From: Paraburkholderia sacchari
GTDB lineage: Bacteria; Pseudomonadota; Gammaproteobacteria; Burkholderiales; Burkholderiaceae
DNA: 64,000 nt
Direction: 5' to 3'
NCBI RefSeq assembly: GCF_000785435.2
Contig: NZ_JTDB02000016.1
Location: 1-64,000, forward strand
The translations under genes were made by a program, and so were the position numbers. A model generated the notes under the pieces. That model was not told the DNA's origin, did not search any database, and saw only the letters and a list, made by a program, of their open reading frames with translations. This document shows positions 7,743 to 17,179 of the stretch, piece after piece. Position 1 is the stretch's first letter. Every line of letters begins with the position of its first letter.

Positions 7743-9257
7743 ATGGCTCAATTCAGCGCGTCACCAGGCAGTCCGGCAGTGCCCAATTTCGATTCTTCAG
7801 AGAGCAGCGACACGGCGGACAACGTCCACCTGCCGGCCGGCTACAGCGAACGCCTCTACAACGAAGACCTCGCGCCGCTCAAAGAGCAGACCTGGGGCGC
7901 CTATAACATCTTCGCGTTCTGGATGTCGGACGTGCACAGCGTCGGCGGCTACGTGTTCGCCGGCAGTCTCTTCGCGCTCGGCCTGACGAGCTGGCAGGTG
8001 TTGCTGGTACTGATCGTCGGCATCTCGCTCGTCAACGTGCTCTGCAACCTCATCGCGCGGCCCAGCCAGCGCCACGGCGTGCCATATCCGGTCGCGTGCC
8101 GTGGCACCTTCGGCGTGCTCGGTGCGAACATTCCTGCCGTGATTCGCGGTTTGATCGCGGTGGCATGGTACGGAATCCAAACTTATTTGGCGTCGAGCGC
8201 GCTCGTGATCGTCGTGCTCAAGTTCGTACCGCAACTGCTCCCATACGCTGACGTCCACAAGCACGGCATGCTCGGACTTTCGGCGATGGGCTGGGCCGGT
8301 TTCATGACACTGTGGGTGCTGCAGGCACTGGTGTTCTGGAACGGCATGGAAACCATCAAGAAGTTCATCGACTTCGCCGGTCCGGCTGTCTATGCGGTGA
8401 TGTTCATTCTGGCGGGCTACATGGTGTATCGCGCAGGCTGGCACAACATCGGCCTGAATCTCGGCGGCGTGAAGTATCACGGTGCGGAGGTGATCCCGGT
8501 GATGATCACTGCGGTTTCGCTCGTGGTGTCGTACTTCTCGGGGCCGATGCTCAATTTCGGCGACTTCTCGCGCTACGGCAAATCGCTGCGGAGCGTGCAT
8601 CGCGGCAACTTCTGGGGCTTGCCGGTCAACTTCCTTGCGTTCTCGATCGTCACGGTGATCACGACCTCGGCCACGCTGCCTGTGTTCGGACAACTGATTA
8701 CCGACCCGGTGGAAACGGTTAGCCGCATCGACCATCCCACCGCCGTCATTCTTGGCGCGCTGACGTTCACGATCGCGACCATCGGCATCAACATCGTCGC
8801 GAACTTCGTTTCGCCGGCATTCGATTTTTCGAACGTCGCGCCGCGTCTCATCAGCTGGCGTGCGGGCGGCATGCTTGCCGCGGTGGCGTCGATTTTCATC
8901 ACGCCGTGGAATCTCTTCAACAACCCTGCCGTGATTCACTACACGCTCGACGTGCTTGGCGCCTTCATCGGACCTTTATATGGTGTCCTGATAGTTGACT
9001 TCTATCTCGTGAAGCGCGGCCGTCTCGCAGTCGACGATCTCTACACCGTCTCGCCGAAGGGCGCGTACTGGTACAGCAACGGCGTGAACTGGCGTGCGGT
9101 GTCGGCGCTGCTGCCCGCAGCGGTCATTGCGATTCTCTGCGTAATGCTGCCGTCGCTCGAGAGCGCAGCGAACTTCTCGTGGTTCATCGGCGCGGGGCTG
9201 GGCGCACTGTTCTACCGCGCCTTGACGATGGGCGAACGTGCACGGGCACGGGCGTAA
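7743..9257 (+). CDS. NCS1-family nucleobase/allantoin permease
   Basis: A 504-residue inner-membrane symporter of the nucleobase-cation-symport-1 family. The N-terminal part has NEDLAPLKEQTWGAYNIFAFWMSDVHSVGGYVFAG, a family hallmark, followed by about twelve hydrophobic helices; RGTFGVLGANIPAVIRGLIAVAWYGIQTYL is another conserved stretch. NCS1 members carry uracil, cytosine, hydantoins or allantoin. The following racemase, PuuE, UraD and AllA genes make allantoin or a related ureide the likeliest substrate. A strong AAGGAGCGG ribosome-binding site precedes ATG 7743. The next gene starts 34 bp after its stop. Confidence 0.88.
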   Translation: MAQFSASPGSPAVPNFDSSESSDTADNVHLPAGYSERLYNEDLAPLKEQTWGAYNIFAFWMSDVHSVGGYVFAGSLFALGLTSWQVLLVLIVGISLVNVLCNLIARPSQRHGVPYPVACRGTFGVLGANIPAVIRGLIAVAWYGIQTYLASSALVIVVLKFVPQLLPYADVHKHGMLGLSAMGWAGFMTLWVLQALVFWNGMETIKKFIDFAGPAVYAVMFILAGYMVYRAGWHNIGLNLGGVKYHGAEVIPVMITAVSLVVSYFSGPMLNFGDFSRYGKSLRSVHRGNFWGLPVNFLAFSIVTVITTSATLPVFGQLITDPVETVSRIDHPTAVILGALTFTIATIGINIVANFVSPAFDFSNVAPRLISWRAGGMLAAVASIFITPWNLFNNPAVIHYTLDVLGAFIGPLYGVLIVDFYLVKRGRLAVDDLYTVSPKGAYWYSNGVNWRAVSALLPAAVIAILCVMLPSLESAANFSWFIGAGLGALFYRALTMGERARARA

Positions 9258-9291
9258 TGTGAAACCAGCACGAAACGAGCAGAGAACTGAC

Positions 9292-10080
9292 ATGCGTATC
9301 AAGTTAATCAATCCGAACACCACGCAGCGCATGACGGCTGCGATGGGGCAGTGCGCGCGTACGGTGGCCGCGGCGGGCACGGAGATCGTCGCCGTGAGTC
9401 CGACGATGGGGCCGCCCTCGATCGAGGGCTACTACGACGAGGCGCTTGCGACGCCGGGTCTGCTCGCGGAGGTGGAGGCGGGAGAGCGCGAGGGTTTCGA
9501 CGGTTACGTAATCGCCTGCTTTGGCGATCCAGGGCTGTACGCGGCACGCGAACTCGCGCGCGGGCCGGTGGTGGGGATTGCCGAAGCGGCCATGCACGCG
9601 GCGAGCGTGCTCGCGCCGGGCTTTTCTGTCGTAACCACGCTTTCGCGGACCAAGGCGATGGCCTGGCATCTCGCCGAGCGTTACGGCATGAACCGCTTTT
9701 GCCGCAACGTGCGGGCGATCGACGTGGCCGTGCTCGAACTCGACGAGCCGGGCTCGGCGGCGCGCCGTGCGATCGTCGACGAGTGCCGGCGGGCGCTCGA
9801 TGAAGACGGCGCTGATGCAATCGTGCTCGGCTGCGCCGGCATGACGAGCCTGTGCGCACAGGTGGAAGACGCGCTTGGCGTACCGGTGGTGGACGGTGTG
9901 ACAGCGGCCGTGAAGTGGGTGGAGGCGCTGGTCGCGCTGCGTCTCACGACGGCCAAGCGGGGCGACTTCGCGCGGCCCCTCGCGAAACGTTACGACGGCG
10001 AGTTCGCGCACTTTAGCCCGACCAGTGCGGCGAGCGTCACAGACACGCCGCCGCCAGTACGGCCGCTGCGGTACGGGTAA
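9292..10080 (+). CDS. hpxA: Asp/Glu/hydantoin racemase-family protein, probable allantoin racemase
   Basis: A 262-residue cytoplasmic enzyme opening with MRIKLINPNTT, the signature of the hydantoin/allantoin racemase branch. Two catalytic cysteines expected for cofactor-independent racemases are present: Cys76 in VIACFGDPG and Cys181 in VLGCAGM. Interconverting R- and S-allantoin fits the following allantoinase gene, since allantoinases are often stereospecific. Hydantoin racemase is the alternative. ATG 9292 was chosen over an upstream overlap with the permease gene. Confidence 0.8.
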   Translation: MRIKLINPNTTQRMTAAMGQCARTVAAAGTEIVAVSPTMGPPSIEGYYDEALATPGLLAEVEAGEREGFDGYVIACFGDPGLYAARELARGPVVGIAEAAMHAASVLAPGFSVVTTLSRTKAMAWHLAERYGMNRFCRNVRAIDVAVLELDEPGSAARRAIVDECRRALDEDGADAIVLGCAGMTSLCAQVEDALGVPVVDGVTAAVKWVEALVALRLTTAKRGDFARPLAKRYDGEFAHFSPTSAASVTDTPPPVRPLRYG

Positions 10081-10336
10081 ACGCGCAACAGGCGCGGTGC
10101 CGCGCCAGACGGGGCTTGCGCGGCACATACATCTCGCTTGACCCCTACTATCTGTCAGTGCGTATGGGCGTGCCCGGGCGATTTAGCTACACTGGGCCGA
10201 TCCTGAAAACGGTCTCGCCCGCCGCGTCACAAGGCCTTGTGGCGCAAGGCTTTCATCTGGTTCAACCGGTTTCTGCAGGTGCGGACCGTCCGCGCGGTTT
10301 TTACGTTTCGTTATCCATTCGAAAGATTCGATCAGC

Positions 10337-11296
10337 ATGCCACTCGATCCCCAATATCCCCGCGATCTGATCGGCTATGGCCGGCATCCGGTGCAGGCCA
10401 ACTGGCCCGGTCAGGCGCGCGTCGCAGTGCAGTTCGTGCTCAATTACGAAGAGGGCGGTGAGAACTGCGTGCTCCACGGCGACCCGGCCTCCGAGCAATT
10501 CCTCTCCGAGATCGTTGGCGCCGCCGCCTACCCGGCGCGTCATATGAGCATGGAGTCGATCTACGAATACGGCTCGCGCGCGGGTGTGTGGCGTATTCTG
10601 CGCGAATTCGAAAAGCGCGGCCTGCCGCTCACCGTGTTCGGTGTTGGCATGGCGATCGAGCGCCATCCCGAAGTTGCGCGCGCATTCGTCGAGCTCGGCC
10701 ACGAGATCGCATGCCACGGCTATCGCTGGATCCACTATCAGAATGTCACGCCCGAACTCGAAGTCGAGCACATGAAGCTCGGCATGGAAGCGATCGAGCG
10801 TGTGACGGGCGTGCGCCCGCTAGGCTGGTATACGGGTCGTGATAGCCCCAATACGCACCGCCTCGTGGCGGAGCACGGCGGCTTCCTGTACGACTCCGAC
10901 TATTACGGCGACGACCTGCCGTTCTGGATGGACGTCGAAGTCACCGGTGGCAATAGCGTGCCGCAGTTGATCGTGCCTTATACGCTCGACACGAACGACA
11001 TGCGCTTTGCCTCGCCGCAAGGCTTCAACACGGCGGATCACTTTTTCACCTATTTGCGCGACGCGTTCGACGTGCTCTACGCAGAAGGCGACGAAGCGCC
11101 GAAAATGCTCTCGATCGGCATGCACTGCCGTTTGCTCGGCCGCCCGGGGCGGTTCCGCGCACTGCAGCGCTTCCTCGATCATATCGAGCAGCACGACCGC
11201 GTGTGGGTTACGCGTCGTGTCGACATCGCGCGCCACTGGCGCGAGCATCATCCCTATCAACCGCAACAGAACGACCACCGCGGGGCCGCCGCATGA
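10337..11296 (+). CDS. puuE: Allantoinase PuuE (polysaccharide-deacetylase fold)
   Basis: A 319-residue, metal-independent-type allantoinase of the PuuE family, converting allantoin to allantoate. PuuE-specific stretches include DLIGYGRHPVQANWPG, VQFVLNYEEGGENCVLHGD and HEIACHGYRWIHYQ. These replace the metal-binding pattern of true polysaccharide deacetylases. The gene sits downstream of the racemase and its stop overlaps the uraD start by 4 nt (ATGA), so it is translationally coupled to that gene. The upstream gap of 256 bp contains no gene. Confidence 0.93.
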   Translation: MPLDPQYPRDLIGYGRHPVQANWPGQARVAVQFVLNYEEGGENCVLHGDPASEQFLSEIVGAAAYPARHMSMESIYEYGSRAGVWRILREFEKRGLPLTVFGVGMAIERHPEVARAFVELGHEIACHGYRWIHYQNVTPELEVEHMKLGMEAIERVTGVRPLGWYTGRDSPNTHRLVAEHGGFLYDSDYYGDDLPFWMDVEVTGGNSVPQLIVPYTLDTNDMRFASPQGFNTADHFFTYLRDAFDVLYAEGDEAPKMLSIGMHCRLLGRPGRFRALQRFLDHIEQHDRVWVTRRVDIARHWREHHPYQPQQNDHRGAAA

Positions 11297-11814
11297 AGGC
11301 AATGCAATACACCCTCGACCAGTTGAACACCGCCTCGACCGACGCGTTCGTGGCAGCGCTTTCGGGCATTTTCGAGCACTCGCCCTGGGTGGCGGAAGCA
11401 GCGGCGCAGCAGCGCCCCTACACGAGCATCGACACGTTGCACAAGACGATGTCGCATATCGTGGAGACCGCTGGCGAAGTGAAGCAGCTTGCGCTCATCA
11501 ACGCTCACCCGGAACTCGCGGGCAAGGCCGCCGTGCGCGGCGAGCTGACCGACGAATCCACGCGCGAGCAAAGCGGTGCAGGCCTGAACCTGTGCACGCA
11601 GGAAGAGTTCGACAAACTGCAGACCCTCAACCAGGCGTATCGCGAGAAGTTCGGTTTTCCGTTCATTCTCGCGGTGCGCGGCTACGACCGCCACGGCATC
11701 ATCGCGAATTTCGAGTCACGCGTGAACAACACCCGCGCCGACGAAATGCGCGCGAGTCTTGACCAGATCTATCGCATCGCGCGCTTCCGTCTCGACGAGT
11801 TGATCGACGCATGA
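11293..11814 (+). CDS. uraD: 2-oxo-4-hydroxy-4-carboxy-5-ureidoimidazoline (OHCU) decarboxylase
   Basis: A 173-residue enzyme that decarboxylates OHCU to S-allantoin, the third step of urate oxidation. The family region INAHPELAGKAAVRGELTDES carries the catalytic His and neighbouring Glu, followed by SGAGLNLCTQEEFDKLQTLNQAY and FGFPFILAVRGYDRHGI. ATG 11293 overlaps the puuE stop, giving a typical full-length protein; an in-frame extension into puuE was excluded. PuuD and HiuH, which act just before it, are encoded about 12 kb away beyond the adhesin and peptide-export region. Confidence 0.93.
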   Translation: MKAMQYTLDQLNTASTDAFVAALSGIFEHSPWVAEAAAQQRPYTSIDTLHKTMSHIVETAGEVKQLALINAHPELAGKAAVRGELTDESTREQSGAGLNLCTQEEFDKLQTLNQAYREKFGFPFILAVRGYDRHGIIANFESRVNNTRADEMRASLDQIYRIARFRLDELIDA

Positions 11815-11944
11815 GATTGACGCCGCGCCTCGCGTATTATCGCGACGGCGCGTCTGCGACAGCGCTGCACTGCGGCGCTCGCGCATGCACCCGCTTGAGT
11901 GCGATAACGAGACGAATATGAGCGATATGACACAGGATCTTGGC

Positions 11945-12454
11945 ATGACACTCGCAATCGAACTGCTGACCCCCGAGGCATTCGCGCCGTTCGGCGACGT
12001 GATCGAGCTTGCCGGCGCGAAGCAAATTCCGATTAATCTGGGCACGACGATCCGCTATCACGATCTGGCGAAAGTAGACGTCACGGACGAGAATGGTCGC
12101 ACGCTGGTCAATCTCTTCCGTGGTCAGCCGCGCGTACTGCCGTTCGAAATCAAGATGCTCGAGCGCCATCCGCTCGGCAGCCAGGCATTCGTGCCGCTCA
12201 ACGACAAGCCGTATCTCGTCGTCGTGGCGCCCGCGGGCGATCTGGACGTCACGAAGATTCGCGCATTCGTTTCGCACGGCTGGCAAGGCGTGAACTACGC
12301 GAAGGGCGTCTGGCATCACCCGCTGATCGCGCTGGGCGAGGTGAGCGACTTCATCGTCGTCGACCGCGGCGGCGATGGCTTGAACCTCAACGAGCAGGAT
12401 CTGCCGGAGTCGCTCTGGCTGACCGAAGAGGCGATGGTGGCAGCGCAGCGCTGA
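11945..12454 (+). CDS. allA: Ureidoglycolate lyase
   Basis: A 169-residue protein matching AllA: LLTPEAFAPFGDVIE near the start, then RYHDLA, EIKMLERHPLGSQAFVPL, and RAFVSHGWQGVNYAKGVWHHPLIALG with the WHHP metal/active-site region. It splits ureidoglycolate into glyoxylate and urea. ATG 11945 is preferred because it aligns with E. coli AllA and follows an AGGAT site; ATG 11918 would add nine residues. The 130 bp between uraD and this gene hold no allantoicase, although ureidoglycolate must come from allantoate. A bidirectional terminator follows. Confidence 0.9.
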   Translation: MTLAIELLTPEAFAPFGDVIELAGAKQIPINLGTTIRYHDLAKVDVTDENGRTLVNLFRGQPRVLPFEIKMLERHPLGSQAFVPLNDKPYLVVVAPAGDLDVTKIRAFVSHGWQGVNYAKGVWHHPLIALGEVSDFIVVDRGGDGLNLNEQDLPESLWLTEEAMVAAQR

Positions 12455-12481
12455 TGCGCTGAAGCATCGCGCTGGCGAAAG

Positions 12482-12510
12482 AAAAAACCACGGCCGAGGC
12501 CGTGGTTTTT
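12482..12510. terminator. Bidirectional rho-independent terminator between allA and the adhesin gene
   Basis: A long stem runs AAAAACCACGGC then CGAG then GCCGTGGTTTTT, with T runs on both strands. It serves the convergent allA gene (plus) and the adhesin gene (minus). Confidence 0.85.
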
Positions 12511-12568
12511 GCATTTGAAGAGGCATGCGCCTTAGCGACATGCCCCGGTCATGCGGGTTTGGCTGTGA

Positions 12569-15500
12569 TCAGAACTCGTAGCCGACCTGAGCGCGAGCCG
12601 CCGTGTTGCCGGTGCTCGTGACAGAGACGCCACCGTTGACGAGCCAGTGCATGTTCGTCGAACGATACGTTACGCCGACAGCCGCCGCGCTGCCGCCCAT
12701 GTAGTAGCCGCCGCCTGCCGCGACCACCGTGCGACCCGGACCCGAAGGCGTGAGGTTCGGCATGGCCATTGCAGCAGCCACACCGGCATACGCGTTCTTC
12801 GAAACCGTGTTGATCGAGCTCTGCAGATTGCCGATTTGCTGACCGAACGCGTTCGATTGCTGCGCCATCGCGTTGTTCAACTGGTTCAGGTTGACCGCAT
12901 CGGTGCCCGACGTGCCGGCTGCGACGTTGACGATCTGACGCTCGGAGCCTTCGGCGCCGACCGAGACCGCGTTGTCGCGGTTCGCGATCGAGTTCGCACC
13001 GATGGCCACGGCGTTGTTCGCCGACGCGTTGGCCTTGTCGCCGATCGCCGTCGAGTTCGCGCCCATTGCCACAGCGCCGCCACCGACCGCAACCGATTGC
13101 GAGCCCGAAGCTGCCGCGACGCCGCTCGTCGAATTGATCGAGGTCGCCGTGGAGCCGCCCACGCTGATGTTCTGCAGGGCCTGGTTCAGGCTGTCGACTT
13201 GCTGGTTCGTGGCGTAGAGCTGCTGGCCGGTCACCGCGTCCGTGCTGTCCAGCGAGAGGGCGCCGTTCGACAGGCCGCTCAGCTTGACGTTGCCGCCGCT
13301 CGTGCTGGCCAGCGTCACGCTCGAGTGGTCGGCGTTGTCGTAATGGACTGCGTCGGCGTCGGTGCTGGACGCGGTGTCGCCAACAGCGGCCATCGACCGG
13401 ACGGAGCTGCTGTCGGCCGTGCTTGCGTTAGCGCCGAGCAGCGAGCGCGATGCCGCAGCCATTCGCATCGCGGGCGAGGCCGTTGCCGCGCTCGACGTGC
13501 TTAGGACCGTTGCCGGCGAGGTCGTTGCGTCCGCAGCCAGCGCCGCGATCTCGGCCGTGTTCTTCTGCACGCGGTTGTCGAGATTGGCGATGGCGTCGCC
13601 CACCGTGTTCACCGTCGTGCCGCCCACCGAGTAGGACGGTGCGATCAGGCCGCCCGCCGCGTTGATGCCGGCGCCGCCGCCCAATGCTGCTGCCACGCTG
13701 CGCAGTTGGCCGACATTGACTGCGTCGGTGTCGCCCTGGCCTGCTGCCAGATTGACGATGCGGCGCGTGTTGACGGCGTTCTGGATCGTCTGGACCTGGC
13801 CGTTCGCGTCATAGGCGACATACGAGCCCGTGCCGTCATTGCCGACCGAGACCGTGTTCGACTGGTTCGCCACCGAGCCTGCGCCGATTGCAACCGCGTC
13901 CTTCGCGCTCGCATAGGCTTGCACGCCGAGGGCCACGCCGTTCGCCGCAGGCGTGAAGGCGTTGGAACCTATCGCGATAGAGCCGGCACCCGAAGCGCGC
14001 GCCACGTCGGACGGACCCTGCGAACCGGAGCTGTCCGCGAGGCCACTGACCTGCGAGTAATACGCCGCAGTCGTATAGGTCCGCGTGAGGCCGGCCGAGT
14101 TGACGCCGGAGGTGCCATTCACGTCAGGCGCCTGCGCACGCAGCAAGGTGCTCTTGACGCCGCCACCCGTTGCCGCACTGACGATATCGTAGACTTGGCC
14201 CACGTTGGCCGCGTCGGTGTCCACCTCGCCGTTCGCCACGTTGCTGATGACGGTGCCCTTGGGCAGGTATTGACTCCGGTTGCCGTTGATGAAATACGGA
14301 CTGTTGCCCTTGCCCGGATCGAGGACGATTTGCGATCCTGAGGTCCCGATGGTGTTCGGAACGTAGAGAACGGCAGGATTGCTGACCTTGCCGTTGGCGT
14401 CCATGACGAAGCCGCCGTATGTATAAGCGGTGGGATCCGACGACGTAGCCTGCGCGCCCCAACCCGCTGTGGTCAGCGTGTTGTTGATCTTCGTAATGGC
14501 GGTATTGGTGCTTGCGGCGACGTCGTACAGCTGTGCGCCGTTGACCGCTTCCGTGCTCGAAGCCGACACGTCTCCTGCCGCGACGTTGATGAGCTTCGTG
14601 CCTTGCGCGCCGCCGAGCGTGATCGCGCTCTTGCTCGAATCGTCATACTCCACGGCGTTGGCGTTTCTCTGCGCGATGTTGTCGATTGCGCTATTGGTCG
14701 CGTAAAGCTGCGAGCCGTTGATGGCGTCGGTCGACGATGCGCTCAGGCGGCCGGCTGCGACGTTCGTGAGCGTGCGTTCATTGCCGGCGCTGCCGATGCT
14801 GACGGTGCTAGCCGGATTGCTGCCCGCGAAGGTGTAGTTCTGGCCACCGATCGTGGCGTCCGGCGTTGCGACGGCGGCTGCCGTCGTCGAGCCCGCGCCG
14901 AGTGCGACTGCGTTGCTGTGCGACGCAGTGGCGCCTGCGCCGATGGCGAGCGCGTTGTCGCCGCTGGCGAGTGCGTTCGCACCGATGGCGATCGCGGCAT
15001 CGCCGGTTGCGCCTTCGCCGTTGTAGTTGCCATCGTTCGGCGTGCTGTTGATACCGACGTAGTGCGTCGACTTGCCGTCGAACTTCTGGATGGCGTCATA
15101 GAGCTGCGAACCGTTGATGGCGTCGGTGCTGGCAACCGAGACTTCACCATTCGCGACGTTGTGCAGCGCGACCGGCTTCATGTCGCTTGCATTACCCAGT
15201 GTTACCGAATCGTGCGCCGACGAGTCGTACATCACCGCATCGGCGAGCTTGCCGTTGATGTTGGTGACGTCGCCAGCGAGGTTCGAGATGCTCGAGTTCG
15301 TGGCGTAGAGCTGGCCGCCGTTGACTGCATCGGTGCTGGCCGCCGAGAGTTCGCCGTTTGCAACGTTGTGCAGCGCGACCGGAGCGCTTGCATCGGCACC
15401 GCCAAGCGTCAGCGAATCGTGTGCCGACGAATCGTAGACCACCGCATCAGCGAGCTTGCCGTTGATGTTGGTGATGTCGCCTTGAATGTTGGTGACGTCG

Positions 15501-16765
15501 CCAGCGAGGTTCGAGATGTTCGAGTTCGTGGCGTAGAGCTGCCCGCCGTTGACCGCGTCGGTGCTGGCTGCCGAGAGTTCGCCGTTTGCAACGTTGTGCA
15601 GTGCGACCGGAGCGCTTGCATCGGCGCCGCCGAGCGTCAGCGAATCGTGCGCCGACGAATCGTAGACCACCGCATCGGCGAGCTTGCCGTTGATGTTGGT
15701 GATGTCGCCTTGAATGTTGGTGACGTCGCCAGCAAGGTTCGAGATGTTCGAGTTCGTGGCGTAGAGCTGCCCGCCGTTGACCGCGTCGGTGCTCGCTGCC
15801 GAGAGTTCGCCGTTCGCAACGTTGTGCAGCGCGACCGGAGCGCTTGCATCGGCGCCGCCGAGCGTCAGCGAATCGTGTGCGGACGAGTCGTAGACCACCG
15901 CATCAGCGAGCTTGCCGTTGATGTTGGTGATGTCGCCTTGAATGTTGGTGACGTCGCCAGCGAGGTTCGAGATGTTCGAGTTCGTGGCGTAGAGCTGGCC
16001 GCCGTTGACCGCGTCGGTGCTGGCTGCCGAGAGTTCGCCGTTCGCAACGTTGTGCAGTGCGACCGGTTTATGGGCTGCCGCGCCACCCAGCGTGACAGAA
16101 TCCTGTGCCGCCGAGTCGTACTGGACGGAGTTGCCGACGCCGACGCCGAGCGCGTAGAGCTGCGAGCCGTTGACGGCATCCGTGCTGTCCGCCGATATCT
16201 TGCCCGGCGCGAGTTGCACGATCTTCTGGTTGCTCATCGTGACGACGCTGTCGAACGTCGTCGGACCGTAAACCATCACGCTGGCGCCACGGATAGCGAG
16301 CGTGCCATTCTGGTAACCAGCGACCTGCGCGGTCGACGCGCTGAATCCATAGCCACCCTTTGCATCTGCCGCATTGTTCAGTGAGAAGGCGAGGCCGTCG
16401 GAATTGCCGTTGCCACTGGAGCAATCAACTGACTGGCTGCCGCCACCGGAGCCCCACGAGTATCCCGAGGTACCCGAGCAAATCTCGAGGCCGCCCTGGC
16501 CCACGGTTCCTGGCACCGGGGCAACGGCTGTGGGGGTGGTGGTGGTTTTGGAAGTGGAGGACGCCGCCGACAGAGCGGCAAGCTGCGCGGGTGTCAGCGT
16601 TGCAGCACCCGTTGTTGCGGAAGAGAGGCCTGCAGCAAATCCAACAGCTCCGGTGGCAAGGACGGCAAGCCGGCGCGAAGATTTGCGGTGTGCCGTTGCG
16701 GTTTCGGGCGCGGCGACCCAGGTTTGGTCTGTTTCGCTCCAGACAGAGCGATAGGTCTTATTCAT
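12569..16765 (-). CDS. YadA-like trimeric autotransporter adhesin (type Vc secretion)
   Basis: A 1398-residue surface adhesin. The N-terminus is an extended signal peptide (MNKTYRSVWSETDQTWVAA, then RRLAVLATGAVGFAAGLSSA). The passenger has many YadA-head heptad-like motifs (AIAIGANALASGDNALAIGA) and repeated neck/stalk units (STDAVNGGQLYAT). The last 80 or so residues form the trimeric beta-barrel anchor, ending ARAQVGYEF with terminal Phe. Four closely related tandem units lie at about residues 214-510. It probably mediates adhesion or autoaggregation; the ligand cannot be read from sequence. No strong Shine-Dalgarno precedes ATG 16765. It is convergent with allA and divergent from the peptide-export genes. 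Confidence 0.95.
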   Translation of the reverse strand: MNKTYRSVWSETDQTWVAAPETATAHRKSSRRLAVLATGAVGFAAGLSSATTGAATLTPAQLAALSAASSTSKTTTTPTAVAPVPGTVGQGGLEICSGTSGYSWGSGGGSQSVDCSSGNGNSDGLAFSLNNAADAKGGYGFSASTAQVAGYQNGTLAIRGASVMVYGPTTFDSVVTMSNQKIVQLAPGKISADSTDAVNGSQLYALGVGVGNSVQYDSAAQDSVTLGGAAAHKPVALHNVANGELSAASTDAVNGGQLYATNSNISNLAGDVTNIQGDITNINGKLADAVVYDSSAHDSLTLGGADASAPVALHNVANGELSAASTDAVNGGQLYATNSNISNLAGDVTNIQGDITNINGKLADAVVYDSSAHDSLTLGGADASAPVALHNVANGELSAASTDAVNGGQLYATNSNISNLAGDVTNIQGDITNINGKLADAVVYDSSAHDSLTLGGADASAPVALHNVANGELSAASTDAVNGGQLYATNSSISNLAGDVTNINGKLADAVMYDSSAHDSVTLGNASDMKPVALHNVANGEVSVASTDAINGSQLYDAIQKFDGKSTHYVGINSTPNDGNYNGEGATGDAAIAIGANALASGDNALAIGAGATASHSNAVALGAGSTTAAAVATPDATIGGQNYTFAGSNPASTVSIGSAGNERTLTNVAAGRLSASSTDAINGSQLYATNSAIDNIAQRNANAVEYDDSSKSAITLGGAQGTKLINVAAGDVSASSTEAVNGAQLYDVAASTNTAITKINNTLTTAGWGAQATSSDPTAYTYGGFVMDANGKVSNPAVLYVPNTIGTSGSQIVLDPGKGNSPYFINGNRSQYLPKGTVISNVANGEVDTDAANVGQVYDIVSAATGGGVKSTLLRAQAPDVNGTSGVNSAGLTRTYTTAAYYSQVSGLADSSGSQGPSDVARASGAGSIAIGSNAFTPAANGVALGVQAYASAKDAVAIGAGSVANQSNTVSVGNDGTGSYVAYDANGQVQTIQNAVNTRRIVNLAAGQGDTDAVNVGQLRSVAAALGGGAGINAAGGLIAPSYSVGGTTVNTVGDAIANLDNRVQKNTAEIAALAADATTSPATVLSTSSAATASPAMRMAAASRSLLGANASTADSSSVRSMAAVGDTASSTDADAVHYDNADHSSVTLASTSGGNVKLSGLSNGALSLDSTDAVTGQQLYATNQQVDSLNQALQNISVGGSTATSINSTSGVAAASGSQSVAVGGGAVAMGANSTAIGDKANASANNAVAIGANSIANRDNAVSVGAEGSERQIVNVAAGTSGTDAVNLNQLNNAMAQQSNAFGQQIGNLQSSINTVSKNAYAGVAAAMAMPNLTPSGPGRTVVAAGGGYYMGGSAAAVGVTYRSTNMHWLVNGGVSVTSTGNTAARAQVGYEF
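15236..16126 (-). repeat. Tandem 228-bp (76-residue) repeats within the adhesin gene
   Basis: Unit boundaries read from the minus strand are 16126-15899, 15898-15671, 15670-15443 and 15442-15236. The second and third units are nearly identical at DNA level. The first differs at its N-terminal third, and the fourth is shortened by seven residues (lacks NIQGDIT). A partial divergent fifth copy follows. Each unit pairs a YDSSAHDSLTLGG head strand with an STDAVNGGQLYAT neck and a short coiled-coil segment. Confidence 0.9.
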
Positions 16766-17179
16766 TCAGGCAACCATATTAGAGTTGATTTTCGTCAGCG
16801 CATGCGCCACCGACCTCCGTGTGAGTGCACGGCTGTCGAAAAAGGAAGCCCCGTTTTGGCGATGCGTTGCGCAACTCTATGGGTGGAATGCCAGTGTCAG
16901 GAATACGAATATTCTTAATTCGAGTTCTAAGGATGACATAATTTCTGAAATGGAATTTTTTTACATAAATATGAAGCTGGAATTTCTACCCCTTGACGGC
17001 AACGATAAAAGCGAAATTCTTATTTTTCGGCTTATTTTTCTGTTTAATTGAGAAATATGTGAAGTTTTGCAAATTAATATGGAAATGTGTCAATAATGGA
17101 TTGGATTTAATTCCGGCTGTTAAGATAGCCGCGCCACCAAAACGGGGTGGCTTTCATCTGAAAATTGGAGAACCAAAAA
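16766..17179. other. AT-rich intergenic region between adhesin and peptide gene
   Basis: 414 bp, with 16900-17120 strikingly AT-rich against a GC-rich genome. It must contain the divergent promoters; for example AATAAT at 17092-17097 could be a -10 box for the peptide gene, but no confident -35 partner exists. A hairpin GCCACC (17133-17138) / GGTGGC (17146-17151) followed by TTT lies 28 bp upstream of the peptide start. No gene longer than about 33 codons is convincing here. The base composition suggests foreign origin. Confidence 0.5.

Noticed and set aside
15236..16126. Tandem repeats considered as a CRISPR or satellite array
   Set aside because: They are in frame within the adhesin and encode stalk/head units; there are no spacers.
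14603..16384. Long plus-strand frame opposite the adhesin gene
   Set aside because: An antisense shadow caused by high GC codon bias; repeats mirror the adhesin units and no family pattern is seen.
16950..17051. 33-codon frame in the AT-rich region upstream of the peptide gene
   Set aside because: No ribosome-binding site, composition as expected for random AT-rich DNA, no leader or other features.
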